From contig DLPA01000082.1 in the NCBI GenBank assembly GCA_002479815.1, positions 1 through 6,183 on the forward strand: DNA of 6,183 nt, given 5' to 3'. Shown in pieces: positions 1 to 6,183 of the stretch (position 1 is the first letter of the stretch; every line of letters starts with the position of its first letter). Source of the DNA: a bacterium UBA7470. Lineage in GTDB: Bacteria; Pseudomonadota; Gammaproteobacteria; Burkholderiales; Burkholderiaceae_C. The notes under the pieces were generated by a model that was given only the letters and a program-made list of their open reading frames with translations, was not told the origin of the DNA and ran no database searches. A program made the translations under genes and the position numbers.

Positions 1-88
1 GAACGGCAAATGCAAACAGACGTGTGCCATCTGCTGTAAAAGGCGGTAAATAAACCTGCTCGCCGCCGCGATTGATGTAAGTGCTCAT
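1..88 (-). CDS. 5' part of an unidentified gene, cut by the left window edge
   Basis: Only the first 29 codons are visible. The protein begins MSTYINRGGEQVYLPPF and continues to a hydrophobic stretch ending LFAFAV, with no stop before the edge. The ATG at 88 is supported by a strong Shine-Dalgarno sequence, AGGGAG, 8 nt upstream. The reading frame starts 47 bp after the stop of the large cyclase-like/ATPase gene on the same strand, so read-through transcription is possible, although a weak terminator-like hairpin lies between them. There is no signal peptide. The opening loosely resembles N-termini I associate with acetoacetate-decarboxylase-like proteins, but that is an impression from too few residues and should not be used as a name. 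I am fairly sure this is a real gene start and do not know its function. Confidence 0.6.
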   Translation of the reverse strand, partial: MSTYINRGGEQVYLPPFTADGTRLFAFAV

Positions 89-96
89 GTCAACAG

Positions 97-102
97 CTCC
101 CT
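97..102 (-). promoter_or_regulatory. Ribosome binding site of the left-edge gene
   Basis: Read on the minus strand the bases are AGGGAG, a near-consensus Shine-Dalgarno sequence, followed by 8 nt and then ATG at 88. It is the main evidence that the short frame at the left edge is a true gene start. Confidence 0.65.
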
Positions 103-104
103 GT

Positions 105-140
105 AAAAAAAGATGACAACTGACAACTAACAAAGTCAGT
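105..140 (-). terminator. Weak candidate intrinsic terminator after the cyclase-like/ATPase gene
   Basis: On the minus strand ACTGAC (140-135, overlapping the stop codon at 138-136) can pair with GTCAGT (124-119) around a 10-nt loop. A run of seven T follows at 111-105. Seven bases separate this stem from the T-run. An alternative imperfect fold using GTCATC (117-112) would bring the stem right up to the T-run, at the cost of bulges. The stem is short and not GC-rich, so termination would be partial at best. It may attenuate transcription into the gene that starts at 88. Confidence 0.3.
114..127. repeat. Tandem 7-bp direct repeat
   Basis: TGACAAC occurs twice back to back (114-120 and 121-127, plus strand), in the 47-bp gap between the two minus-strand genes. 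It contributes to the alternative stems of the terminator-like hairpin. It could equally be a small replication-slippage duplication. Two copies of seven bases are too few to claim an operator. Confidence 0.5.
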
Positions 141-3100
141 CAATCACCTGTTGATTTTCGATATTCTGATGCTTGATAAAGGTTTGTGCAAGCTGCCATT
201 CAAGCCTATCGTGTCCGTCCGGGATCGTTGCTAAATACGAGGTCAACAGTGTCGTGTCGATTGAGTGCCCTGCGGTTTGCCGTGCCTCCAGTCGCAATCG
301 TTCCAAGCGCAAACCTGCCCATGTCGCCTGACATGCATCTACGTTGGTTTTTGCATGGTCGAAAGCCATCCAAGCCGCATCCCATTGCTGTTGTTGCGCA
401 AGGGCATGACCTTGTGTGGTGTACAAGTCAATCAAAGATAATCTTTCGCCACTTTTTTGGGCCAGTTGAATGCCCTCATTCAAAGCGGCCTGTGCTTTTG
501 ACCAGTCGTGCTGTTGAACAAAAATATCTGCCAAGACTGAATACCAAACAGGTTGAACCAATACAGAGCCTGTTTGCTGGTATATCTCCATGCCCTTCCT
601 TATTTCTTCTAAACCAGCTTCTCTATGACCCAGACAAGCCGTTGACCAGCCGTGAATGATGTGAGCAGAGGCTATCCAAAACGGAGTGTCTTGTGCTGTG
701 CAATAAGTTAATGCCCGAGCTGCTGCCGGCAACGCTTGTTCAGGCTCACGCGTGAACCACCAGTACATGAATTCAAATGCCATGTGCCAAGAGGTCGAGA
801 AAGGATGCTGACGGGCTTTTGCCAGTGCCTGAGCACTTTCCAGCGAGTGCCAAGCCTGGGTAGGTTGGCCTAAAGCCAACAGCACATATGTTCGGTAACA
901 TGCGGCAGCCACGCCCGGGTCTTGTCCGTAGTGCGCAGCGTTGTCGTGATGCTGTTCTAGTTGGTAGAGCTCAAGGGCTTTGTCCAAATAAGCAAGTGAT
1001 GTTGACAGGTTTCCTTGCCAATATGATGAGTTCCCCTGTGTCCAGTACGCTTCAACCAGCATACTGCTGTTTGCCAAGCGTGTCCCCATCAACTCCATCC
1101 GCTTTGCGTAAACCAAACTGTTTTCTAGCCGCGCACTGACCATGTGGAACACCCAGTTCCCCCACAGCGACGGAAAAACCTCGGCGAGGTCTCCCACTTG
1201 CTGGGATAAAACCTCAGTACGTGCATAAACCTTTCCGACAGATGGCGCTGAAAAACCCAAGGTTGCAATCAGTGCAGGGCCTTGTAAAGACAGGAGTAAA
1301 AGTTCAAAAAGCGGTGCAGATGTGGGCGGCAGCGACGGGAGTATCAGCAACCCCTCGTGGGTGGCTGCAATCGTTTCGGCAGGTGCACAGCGCTCTAAAC
1401 TGTGTAATCCTGCTTGTATCCACCGTTGGACAGCAAGAGTCCATTGCCGAGATGCCGTTAGGTGTCGCGCCACCAAAGAGGGTTGACTTTGGGAGACGTC
1501 AGGAAATTTCTCATCGAGGCATGATGCAATTCGCGCATGAATGGCTTCACGTTCGTTTCGGAGCATCGTGTCGTAAGCGACGCCTTGCACCAGTGCATGC
1601 CGAAAAGTAAATGTATGCGCCGAGAGTGGGCGAATCAGATCTGCTTGCAGCAACGCATTCAAGCCTTCTTGCACTGGTATCGCGTCCAGTGGCAAACATG
1701 CGGCTAATACGTCTTGGTCAAAACGCATACCTAAAACGGATGCGTAACGCGCAACGAGCGCTGCAGGCCCTAAGCGATCCAAGCTTGCCAGCAACGGTGC
1801 ACGCAACGACGAAGGAATCAGCTGTTGTGGCAGCGTCCCGATTAATTCGTATGCAGTCTCTTTTTCTTCAAAATAACCCGATTGCAGTACCGCATTTGTA
1901 AATTCCGTCAAATAAAACGGATGTCCTTGCGTCGTTTCACAAATGCGTTTGATGACTTCATTTGGGATCTGTTTGTTTCGACACAGTTGCTTAATCAGAG
2001 CCTCACTTTCACTGTCAGTCAGAGCCTCCAATCGGGCACATTGTTCTGGTTTTAGCTCCCATGCACTGGGAGGTACAAAAGACAAACGTGCAGTGGTAAC
2101 CACCGCGACTTTCGGTGACGCACTGAGCAAAGGAATAAAACTTAACGTACTCGGGTCAGCCCAGTGGACGTCTTCAACAATGATCAGTGTGACGGTATCG
2201 GATGCCTCGGTATGTGCCGTTAAGAGCTGAATCAATATGGCATCCGTCCGCGTCTTGACTGCTGCTTGGCTGAGCGGAGGGATCACAAATTGATGAGGCA
2301 GTGGGAGCGAAAGTCGCTGCATCAGCAGCGCCAAATCCTCCGATTTCATGCGGGGAAAACCTTCTTGAAGTTTGCGTTGTCTTGTCGTGACGCTGTCTTG
2401 CGATGAAATGCCCACTTGGGACTCTAGCCACGACTGCAGGGGGAATCCGTCTGACACAGTGTGATACGACGCGCATTGCAGCGTATGTATATGCCCGCCT
2501 TGCTCACGTACATGTTGCATTAAATGTGTCATCAGCAGCGATTTACCCATACCCTCAGCTGCTGTCACCAGACACAAGGTACCTCGGTTAGGATAAGCGA
2601 TGGCCTGTGCACATTGGTTTTTTAACATGGTAAAGGCATGGCTTCGACCCGTCATAGCGGGAGCGGCTGTCGGTGCATTGTTGATGCCTGTATCCATGTC
2701 CGAACTGATTTCCCATACAGATATGGGATCATCCATGCCACGAACTTCGACTACCCCTCGATGATGCCAATGTGACACTGGATGGTTCTGCGGGAGTAAG
2801 CGTCGCGTCGTATCAGAAACGGTGATGCCCTGTTTCGTCATCAGCTGGGTTAAGTTCGCAGCAACATAAGGAGGGTCTTCTACCGCGAGTTGGCTCCAGC
2901 CCCCTCGGCGCAACTCTCCGCCCACAATCATCAGTCCTGAATGTACTGCCCAAAAAGCTTTTAGCTCGTCGGTGGCGTGTGGCGTGTGTTTTGCTTGTTG
3001 CCATTTCTGAAGTGCCCCATACATATCATTTGCCAGAGACAGTGCTCGTAGCGCTTCATCGCCGTGCGCATTGGGATAGCCAAAGTAAATACAGATGTCA

Positions 3101-3354
3101 TCTGGTTTGCTGTCTGCTGTATATCCCCCATATTGTTCAATCAACGAATTCCATTGCGCGTGCAAGACATGAAGCGCGTGCGCCGCAATACCTTTGCGAT
3201 GGTGTATCAAACCCTCCATACGACCGTACAACACAGTGATAGACCGTCGTTCTGCTTTCGCGTTGAGCGCAGTGGTCAGGGCTGCAGGGCGACCGCATTG
3301 GTGGCAAAACCGAGCATGCTGGTTTAAAAAAGCATCACATGAGGGACACCGCAT
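136..3354 (-). CDS. Zinc-ribbon / pseudo-nucleotide-cyclase / STAND-type ATPase / TPR protein
   Basis: A 1072-residue cytoplasmic multidomain signalling protein, numbered from the proposed ATG at 3354. Residues 1-20 form a four-cysteine zinc ribbon (C3, C6, C17, C20: CPSC-x10-CHQC). Residues about 37-217 match a class III adenylate/guanylate cyclase domain (ERRSITVLY, IYFGYP, HSGL, RGMDDPISVWEI), but catalytic positions are degenerate: the first metal Asp is R45, the transition-state Asn/Arg pair is Y163/N167, and only D85 remains. Residues about 240-520 are an AAA/STAND ATPase with Walker A AAEGMGKS (K271) and Walker B LIIVEDVHWAD (E394, D395). Next come GHPFYLTEF (from residue 477) and a winged-helix-like stretch with HALVQGVAYDTML (586-598). 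Residues about 640-1030 are TPR-like helical repeats. There is no signal peptide or membrane segment. The frame stays open to an ATG at 3543, adding 63 residues with no recognisable domain. I prefer 3354 because it has a Shine-Dalgarno sequence and the zinc ribbon normally opens the protein. Ligand and output are unknown. GC content is lower than in the genes to the right, suggesting horizontal acquisition. Confidence 0.88.
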   Translation of the reverse strand: MRCPSCDAFLNQHARFCHQCGRPAALTTALNAKAERRSITVLYGRMEGLIHHRKGIAAHALHVLHAQWNSLIEQYGGYTADSKPDDICIYFGYPNAHGDEALRALSLANDMYGALQKWQQAKHTPHATDELKAFWAVHSGLMIVGGELRRGGWSQLAVEDPPYVAANLTQLMTKQGITVSDTTRRLLPQNHPVSHWHHRGVVEVRGMDDPISVWEISSDMDTGINNAPTAAPAMTGRSHAFTMLKNQCAQAIAYPNRGTLCLVTAAEGMGKSLLMTHLMQHVREQGGHIHTLQCASYHTVSDGFPLQSWLESQVGISSQDSVTTRQRKLQEGFPRMKSEDLALLMQRLSLPLPHQFVIPPLSQAAVKTRTDAILIQLLTAHTEASDTVTLIIVEDVHWADPSTLSFIPLLSASPKVAVVTTARLSFVPPSAWELKPEQCARLEALTDSESEALIKQLCRNKQIPNEVIKRICETTQGHPFYLTEFTNAVLQSGYFEEKETAYELIGTLPQQLIPSSLRAPLLASLDRLGPAALVARYASVLGMRFDQDVLAACLPLDAIPVQEGLNALLQADLIRPLSAHTFTFRHALVQGVAYDTMLRNEREAIHARIASCLDEKFPDVSQSQPSLVARHLTASRQWTLAVQRWIQAGLHSLERCAPAETIAATHEGLLILPSLPPTSAPLFELLLLSLQGPALIATLGFSAPSVGKVYARTEVLSQQVGDLAEVFPSLWGNWVFHMVSARLENSLVYAKRMELMGTRLANSSMLVEAYWTQGNSSYWQGNLSTSLAYLDKALELYQLEQHHDNAAHYGQDPGVAAACYRTYVLLALGQPTQAWHSLESAQALAKARQHPFSTSWHMAFEFMYWWFTREPEQALPAAARALTYCTAQDTPFWIASAHIIHGWSTACLGHREAGLEEIRKGMEIYQQTGSVLVQPVWYSVLADIFVQQHDWSKAQAALNEGIQLAQKSGERLSLIDLYTTQGHALAQQQQWDAAWMAFDHAKTNVDACQATWAGLRLERLRLEARQTAGHSIDTTLLTSYLATIPDGHDRLEWQLAQTFIKHQNIENQQVID

Positions 3355-3362
3355 CGCAATTT

Positions 3363-3367
3363 TCTCC
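3363..3367 (-). promoter_or_regulatory. Ribosome binding site supporting the start at 3354
   Basis: Read on the minus strand, GGAGA lies 8 nt upstream of the ATG at 3354, immediately before the zinc-ribbon codons. The upstream in-frame ATG at 3543 has only AAAGGG abutting it with no spacer, which is a poor arrangement for initiation. This decides the preferred start. Confidence 0.6.
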
Positions 3368-3575
3368 AACAATGAACAACACGACTGTGTTGGGGCAAAT
3401 TCAAGAAGAAGGACCTGGGCGCGCAAAGCGTATGTTGATTTTGATTTGCGCAGAACAGCGGGTTCTAAAATAGCACACAAACCAGCCGTCTTGAGTGATT
3501 CAGTCTTACACAGTGGGGTATCGATGGACGAGACGTCTGACATCCCTTTGACATCGCCCCATGTGCCCCACCTTC

Positions 3576-3581
3576 AGAGGA
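3576..3581 (+). promoter_or_regulatory. Ribosome binding site of the MAPEG gene
   Basis: AGAGGA lies 7 nt upstream of the ATG at 3589, which agrees with the start of the MAPEG frame. Confidence 0.6.
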
Positions 3582-3588
3582 TTTCAAC

Positions 3589-3984
3589 ATGACCCATCTT
3601 GCCCCCTATGCCGCTGTGCTGACGTTGTTGTTTGTGGCGCTGAGTTGGCGCACCATTGGCCTGCGCCGCCGCTGCCGTGTGGCTGTGGGCGATGGGGGAC
3701 ACCCTGAGCTGCTGCGGGCCATGCGCGTGCACGCCAATTTTGCCGAGTACGTGCCCCTGTCGCTGGGCTTGATTTTGATGGTGGAGCTGCAAGGCTCCCC
3801 CTCATGGCTGGTGCACGTCTTGGGGGTGGCGCTGGTGGTGGGCCGTGGCATCCACGCTTGGGGAGTGAGCCAGACCGCCGAAAACTTTCGATTTCGCGTT
3901 GCCGGGATGATGCTCACGTTTGGCGTGTTGGTCACCAGCGCCTTGGAGCTGTTGCGCCGCACCTTGTGGGTGATGTGGGGGTGA
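3589..3984 (+). CDS. MAPEG family integral membrane protein, YecN-like
   Basis: A 131-residue inner-membrane protein of the MAPEG family (membrane-associated proteins in eicosanoid and glutathione metabolism). Bacterial members such as E. coli YecN, which this one resembles in length and motif order, have no firmly established role. The family signature is clear: R43-x-x-R46-x-H-x-N50-x-x-E53 followed by a hydrophobic helix, then GRGIHAWG (85-92) and FRFRVAGM (100-107). Four hydrophobic segments are visible, about 5-20, 54-67, 72-88 and 105-122, with a basic patch (RRRCR, 26-30) after the first. The ATG at 3589 is backed by AGAGGA 7 nt upstream, and the length is normal for the family. It is transcribed away from the large minus-strand gene and ends directly against the stop codon of the formate dehydrogenase gene. 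Base composition is GC-rich like that gene. Any glutathione-transferase activity is family-based speculation. Confidence 0.9.
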   Translation: MTHLAPYAAVLTLLFVALSWRTIGLRRRCRVAVGDGGHPELLRAMRVHANFAEYVPLSLGLILMVELQGSPSWLVHVLGVALVVGRGIHAWGVSQTAENFRFRVAGMMLTFGVLVTSALELLRRTLWVMWG

Positions 3985-3988
3985 TCAC
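3981..3988. other. Back-to-back stop codons of convergent genes in an 8-bp palindrome
   Basis: The plus-strand MAPEG gene stops with TGA at 3982-3984 and the minus-strand formate dehydrogenase gene stops with TGA at 3987-3985, so the two stops abut as TGATCA within the perfect palindrome GTGATCAC. There is no intergenic base and no hairpin plus T-run on either side. Transcripts must therefore overlap at their 3' ends or end inside the opposite gene. Confidence 0.85.
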
Positions 3989-6183
3989 ACGGTACACGCA
4001 CTTGGCGAGGCTGCCTTGTGGGGTGTTTCCACCCGCACCGCACAGTATTTGAACTCAGGGATTTTTCCCCACGGGTCTAAGGCGGCGTTGGTGAGCAAAT
4101 TGGCGGCGGCTTCGGCGTAGGCGAAGGGGATGAACACCGTGTGTCTGGGTGTGCCTGCGTCGGCGCGGGTGTGCAGTTCGATGTGGCCTCGGCGGGAGGC
4201 CACGCGCACGCGCGTGCCGGCGCTCACGCCCAGTTCGGCCAAATCGTCGGGGTGCAGCGAGACGGTGGCGGTGGGTTCCAGCGCGTCCAACACCTCGGCG
4301 CGGCGCGTCATGCTGCCCGTGTGCCAGTGCTCCAGTTGTCGGCCTGTGATGAGGACGAACGGATACTCGGCATCCGTGCGTTCTTGCGCCGGAATGAACG
4401 AGGTCGGGCGCAGGTGGACGCGACCGTCTGCCGTGGGAAAACGCTCGGTGAACACCACGGGCTGGCCGGGATCGTTTTCGCTCAGACACGGGTAGGTGAC
4501 GCTGCCCTCGCGCAGCAAGCGTGCCCAAGTGATGCCCCCAATGGCTGTGTGCATGGCTTGGCGCATCTCGTCGTAAATCGCTTCTACGCCGTGGTATTGC
4601 GTGGCTGTTTGATCGTAAGTCCACCCCAGCGGCTGACCATCAGCGCGGCCCAGACGGGCGGCGAGCTGCTGAATGATCCACAGATCGGCCCGTGCCTCGC
4701 CCGGCGGCGCAACGGCAGGGCGGCCCAGTTGCACCATGCGGTCGGTGTTGCTGACCGTGCCCCATTTCTCGGGCCACGCGCTGGCGGGCAGCACCACATC
4801 GGCCAGCCAAGCGGTCTCGGTCAAGAAAATGTCTTGCACCACCAAATGATCCAAGCTGGCGAGGGCGTGGCGGCTGTGGTTCAAGTCGGGGTCGCTCATG
4901 GCGGGGTTTTCGCCCATGACGTACATGCCGCGAATGCGTTGCGGATCGTCGTGCGGCAGACAGGCGTGGTTCAAAATCTCCACCACCGTCAAACCCGTTT
5001 GCGTCGATAAAGGCGCTTGCCAAAAGTCTTCAAACCAAGTGCGGATGTGCGGATCGGACACGCGCTGGTAGTTGGGCAGCATGAAGGGGATGAGGCCCGC
5101 ATCGCTCGCACCTTGCACGTTGTTTTGTCCGCGCAAAGGGTGCAGCCCCGTGCCCGCTCGCCCAATCTGTCCGGTCACGGTGGCAAGCGCCATCAGCGCC
5201 CGCACGTTGTCCGTGCCGTGGGTGTGCTGGCTCACGCCCATGCCCCACAACATCATGCTGGCGCGGCTGGTGGCGTAGGCGCGGGCCACTTCGCGCAAGG
5301 TCTGCGCTGGAATGCCGCACGCCTCAGCCACCACCTCAGGCGCAAACGGCTGCACGGCGGCACGAACCGCCTCGGCATCCGTCACTCGCTCGGCGATGAA
5401 TGCGGCATTCACCAAGCCTTCTTCAAACACCACATGCAGCAAGGCGTTGATGAGAATGACATCGGTATCGGCTTTGAACTGCAATACGCGCCACGCATGC
5501 GCTGCCAAATCGGTGCGCCGTGGGTCGGCCAAGACCAGTTTTGCGCCGCGTTGCACGGCGTTTTTCATCCAAGTCGCCGCGACGGGGTGGTTGGCGGTGG
5601 GGTTGGAGCCGATCACAAAAATCAGATCGGCGTGCTCGACATCGCTCACCGGATTGCTCACCGCGCCCGAGCCTACGCCTTCCAACAAGGCCGCCACGCT
5701 GGAGGCATGGCACAGCCGTGTGCAGTGATCGACGTTGTGCGTGCCAAACGCGGTGCGGATGAGCTTTTGGAACAAATACGCTTCTTCGTTGCTGCCCTTG
5801 GCCGAGCCAAACCCCGCCAGCGCGTGCGGGCCGTGGGCATGGCGCAGCTCGCGCAAACCGCTTGCGGCCCGCTCCAAGGCTTCTTCCCAAGTCGCTTCAC
5901 GGAACACGCTTTCCAGTGGGGGCGGGTTCAGCAAGTGGGCGGGGTTTTTCGCCACGCCCTCGCGTCGAATCAGCGGGCGCGTCAAACGGTCGGGGTGGTG
6001 GATGTAGTCAAACCCAAACCGCCCTTTCACACACAGCCGCCCGCCGTTGGCCGGGCCATCGCGCCCCTGCACCGCCACGATGCGCTCCGGCGTGCCCCGC
6101 ACCGCATCTGCCGCTTGCACCTGATAAGTGAGCAAACAACCCACGCCACAAAAGGGGCAGACGCTGTTCACCTCTTTGTCCAC
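3985..6183 (-). CDS. Formate dehydrogenase alpha subunit (molybdopterin-dependent, catalytic), probably 5'-incomplete
   Basis: Catalytic subunit that oxidises formate to CO2 at a bis-MGD molybdenum (or tungsten) centre and passes electrons through a 4Fe-4S cluster. Numbered from the window edge (732 residues): cluster ligands C9, C12, C16 and C51 (VCPFCGVGC, then RLCVKGRFGFDY); K53 lies between cluster and cofactor; the metal ligand is C158 followed by H159 in DHCTRLCHASSVAAL, where E. coli FdhF has selenocysteine; R351 in PLRGQNNVQG corresponds to its active-site Arg. The C-terminal molybdopterin-dinucleotide-binding domain spans about 605-720 (ITGRQLEHWHTGSM) and ends in the typical IPEFKYCAVRVE plus a short tail. 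The frame is open at the edge. Its first codon there is GTG with no visible ribosome binding site, and the VCPFCGVGC region resembles FdsA-type NAD-linked enzymes, which carry about 200 further N-terminal residues of ferredoxin-like domains. A stand-alone FdhF-length protein starting here is the alternative. No fdsC/fdhD or fdsD gene follows; it runs straight into the MAPEG gene. Confidence 0.92.
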   Translation of the reverse strand: MDKEVNSVCPFCGVGCLLTYQVQAADAVRGTPERIVAVQGRDGPANGGRLCVKGRFGFDYIHHPDRLTRPLIRREGVAKNPAHLLNPPPLESVFREATWEEALERAASGLRELRHAHGPHALAGFGSAKGSNEEAYLFQKLIRTAFGTHNVDHCTRLCHASSVAALLEGVGSGAVSNPVSDVEHADLIFVIGSNPTANHPVAATWMKNAVQRGAKLVLADPRRTDLAAHAWRVLQFKADTDVILINALLHVVFEEGLVNAAFIAERVTDAEAVRAAVQPFAPEVVAEACGIPAQTLREVARAYATSRASMMLWGMGVSQHTHGTDNVRALMALATVTGQIGRAGTGLHPLRGQNNVQGASDAGLIPFMLPNYQRVSDPHIRTWFEDFWQAPLSTQTGLTVVEILNHACLPHDDPQRIRGMYVMGENPAMSDPDLNHSRHALASLDHLVVQDIFLTETAWLADVVLPASAWPEKWGTVSNTDRMVQLGRPAVAPPGEARADLWIIQQLAARLGRADGQPLGWTYDQTATQYHGVEAIYDEMRQAMHTAIGGITWARLLREGSVTYPCLSENDPGQPVVFTERFPTADGRVHLRPTSFIPAQERTDAEYPFVLITGRQLEHWHTGSMTRRAEVLDALEPTATVSLHPDDLAELGVSAGTRVRVASRRGHIELHTRADAGTPRHTVFIPFAYAEAAANLLTNAALDPWGKIPEFKYCAVRVETPHKAASPSACTV

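Larger units (their letters stand above)
3355..3588. promoter_or_regulatory. Divergent intergenic region with weak promoter-like elements
   Basis: If the large gene starts at 3354, these 234 bp separate it from the divergent MAPEG gene and must carry both promoters. On the minus strand TGCTATTTT (3475-3467) resembles an extended -10 element, without a convincing -35. On the plus strand TTGATT (3441-3446) and TAAAAT (3466-3471) are separated by 19 bp, longer than the usual 17. The two -10 candidates overlap, which would make the promoters compete. If instead the large gene starts at 3543, most of this region is coding. The elements are hand-read and weak. Confidence 0.3.

Noticed and set aside
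186..659. 157-codon plus-strand frame opposite the TPR region
   Set aside because: It is antisense to the TPR-coding part of the large gene, shows no domain and has no convincing ribosome binding site.
3548..3553. Perfect TTGACA on the plus strand upstream of the MAPEG gene
   Set aside because: The hexamer 17 bp downstream is CCTTCA, not a -10 element, and transcription from it would start after the ribosome binding site at 3576.
3606..4043. 145-codon minus-strand frame opposite the MAPEG gene
   Set aside because: The translation is low-complexity, Arg/Pro/Thr-rich and motif-free, while the opposite strand encodes a clear MAPEG protein.
4141..5010. 289-codon open frame on the plus strand
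   Set aside because: It lies wholly opposite the well-supported formate dehydrogenase gene. Long antisense frames are expected in GC-rich coding DNA, and its translation shows no recognisable motif.
5708..5712. Possible selenocysteine site in the formate dehydrogenase
   Set aside because: The metal-ligand codon is TGC (Cys) in the RLCH motif. No in-frame TGA is present in the gene before its terminal stop.
1..6183. CRISPR arrays, tRNA or rRNA genes, insertion sequences
   Set aside because: No regularly spaced repeats, tRNA-like cloverleaf, rRNA motif, transposase-like protein or flanking inverted repeats were seen on reading both strands.

Overview
The window looks like chromosomal DNA of a GC-rich proteobacterium, most likely a betaproteobacterium of the Burkholderiales/Comamonadaceae kind. 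This is inferred from the style of the formate dehydrogenase and MAPEG proteins and from base composition; no rRNA or other taxonomic marker is present. It holds two complete genes, one nearly complete gene that runs to the right edge, and the first 29 codons of another gene at the left edge.

Left part (1-3354, minus strand): a large gene for a multidomain protein with an N-terminal zinc ribbon, a class III nucleotide-cyclase-like domain, a STAND/AAA-type ATPase and a TPR-rich C-terminus. Its cyclase domain has lost several catalytic residues, so it is probably a pseudo-cyclase acting as a sensor or regulatory module. The start of an unidentified minus-strand gene lies 47 bp downstream, with its own good ribosome binding site. 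A weak terminator-like hairpin and a 7-bp tandem repeat sit in the gap. This block is clearly poorer in GC than the right part.

Middle (3355-3588): a divergent intergenic region of about 234 bp, if the ATPase gene starts at 3354 as I propose. It holds only weak promoter-like elements.

Right part (3589-6183): a 131-residue YecN-like MAPEG membrane protein on the plus strand converges on the catalytic (alpha) subunit of a molybdenum formate dehydrogenase on the minus strand. Their stop codons abut with no base between them, forming TGATCA inside the 8-bp palindrome GTGATCAC, with no terminator between. The dehydrogenase has its 4Fe-4S and Mo-ligand residues intact and uses Cys, not Sec. It is open at the window's right edge, so its N-terminus and operon partners may lie outside.

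The genes do not form one pathway. The formate dehydrogenase and MAPEG genes look like ordinary chromosomal genes. The pseudo-cyclase/STAND/TPR gene and its downstream neighbour look like an accessory signalling unit and are the part most worth following up.
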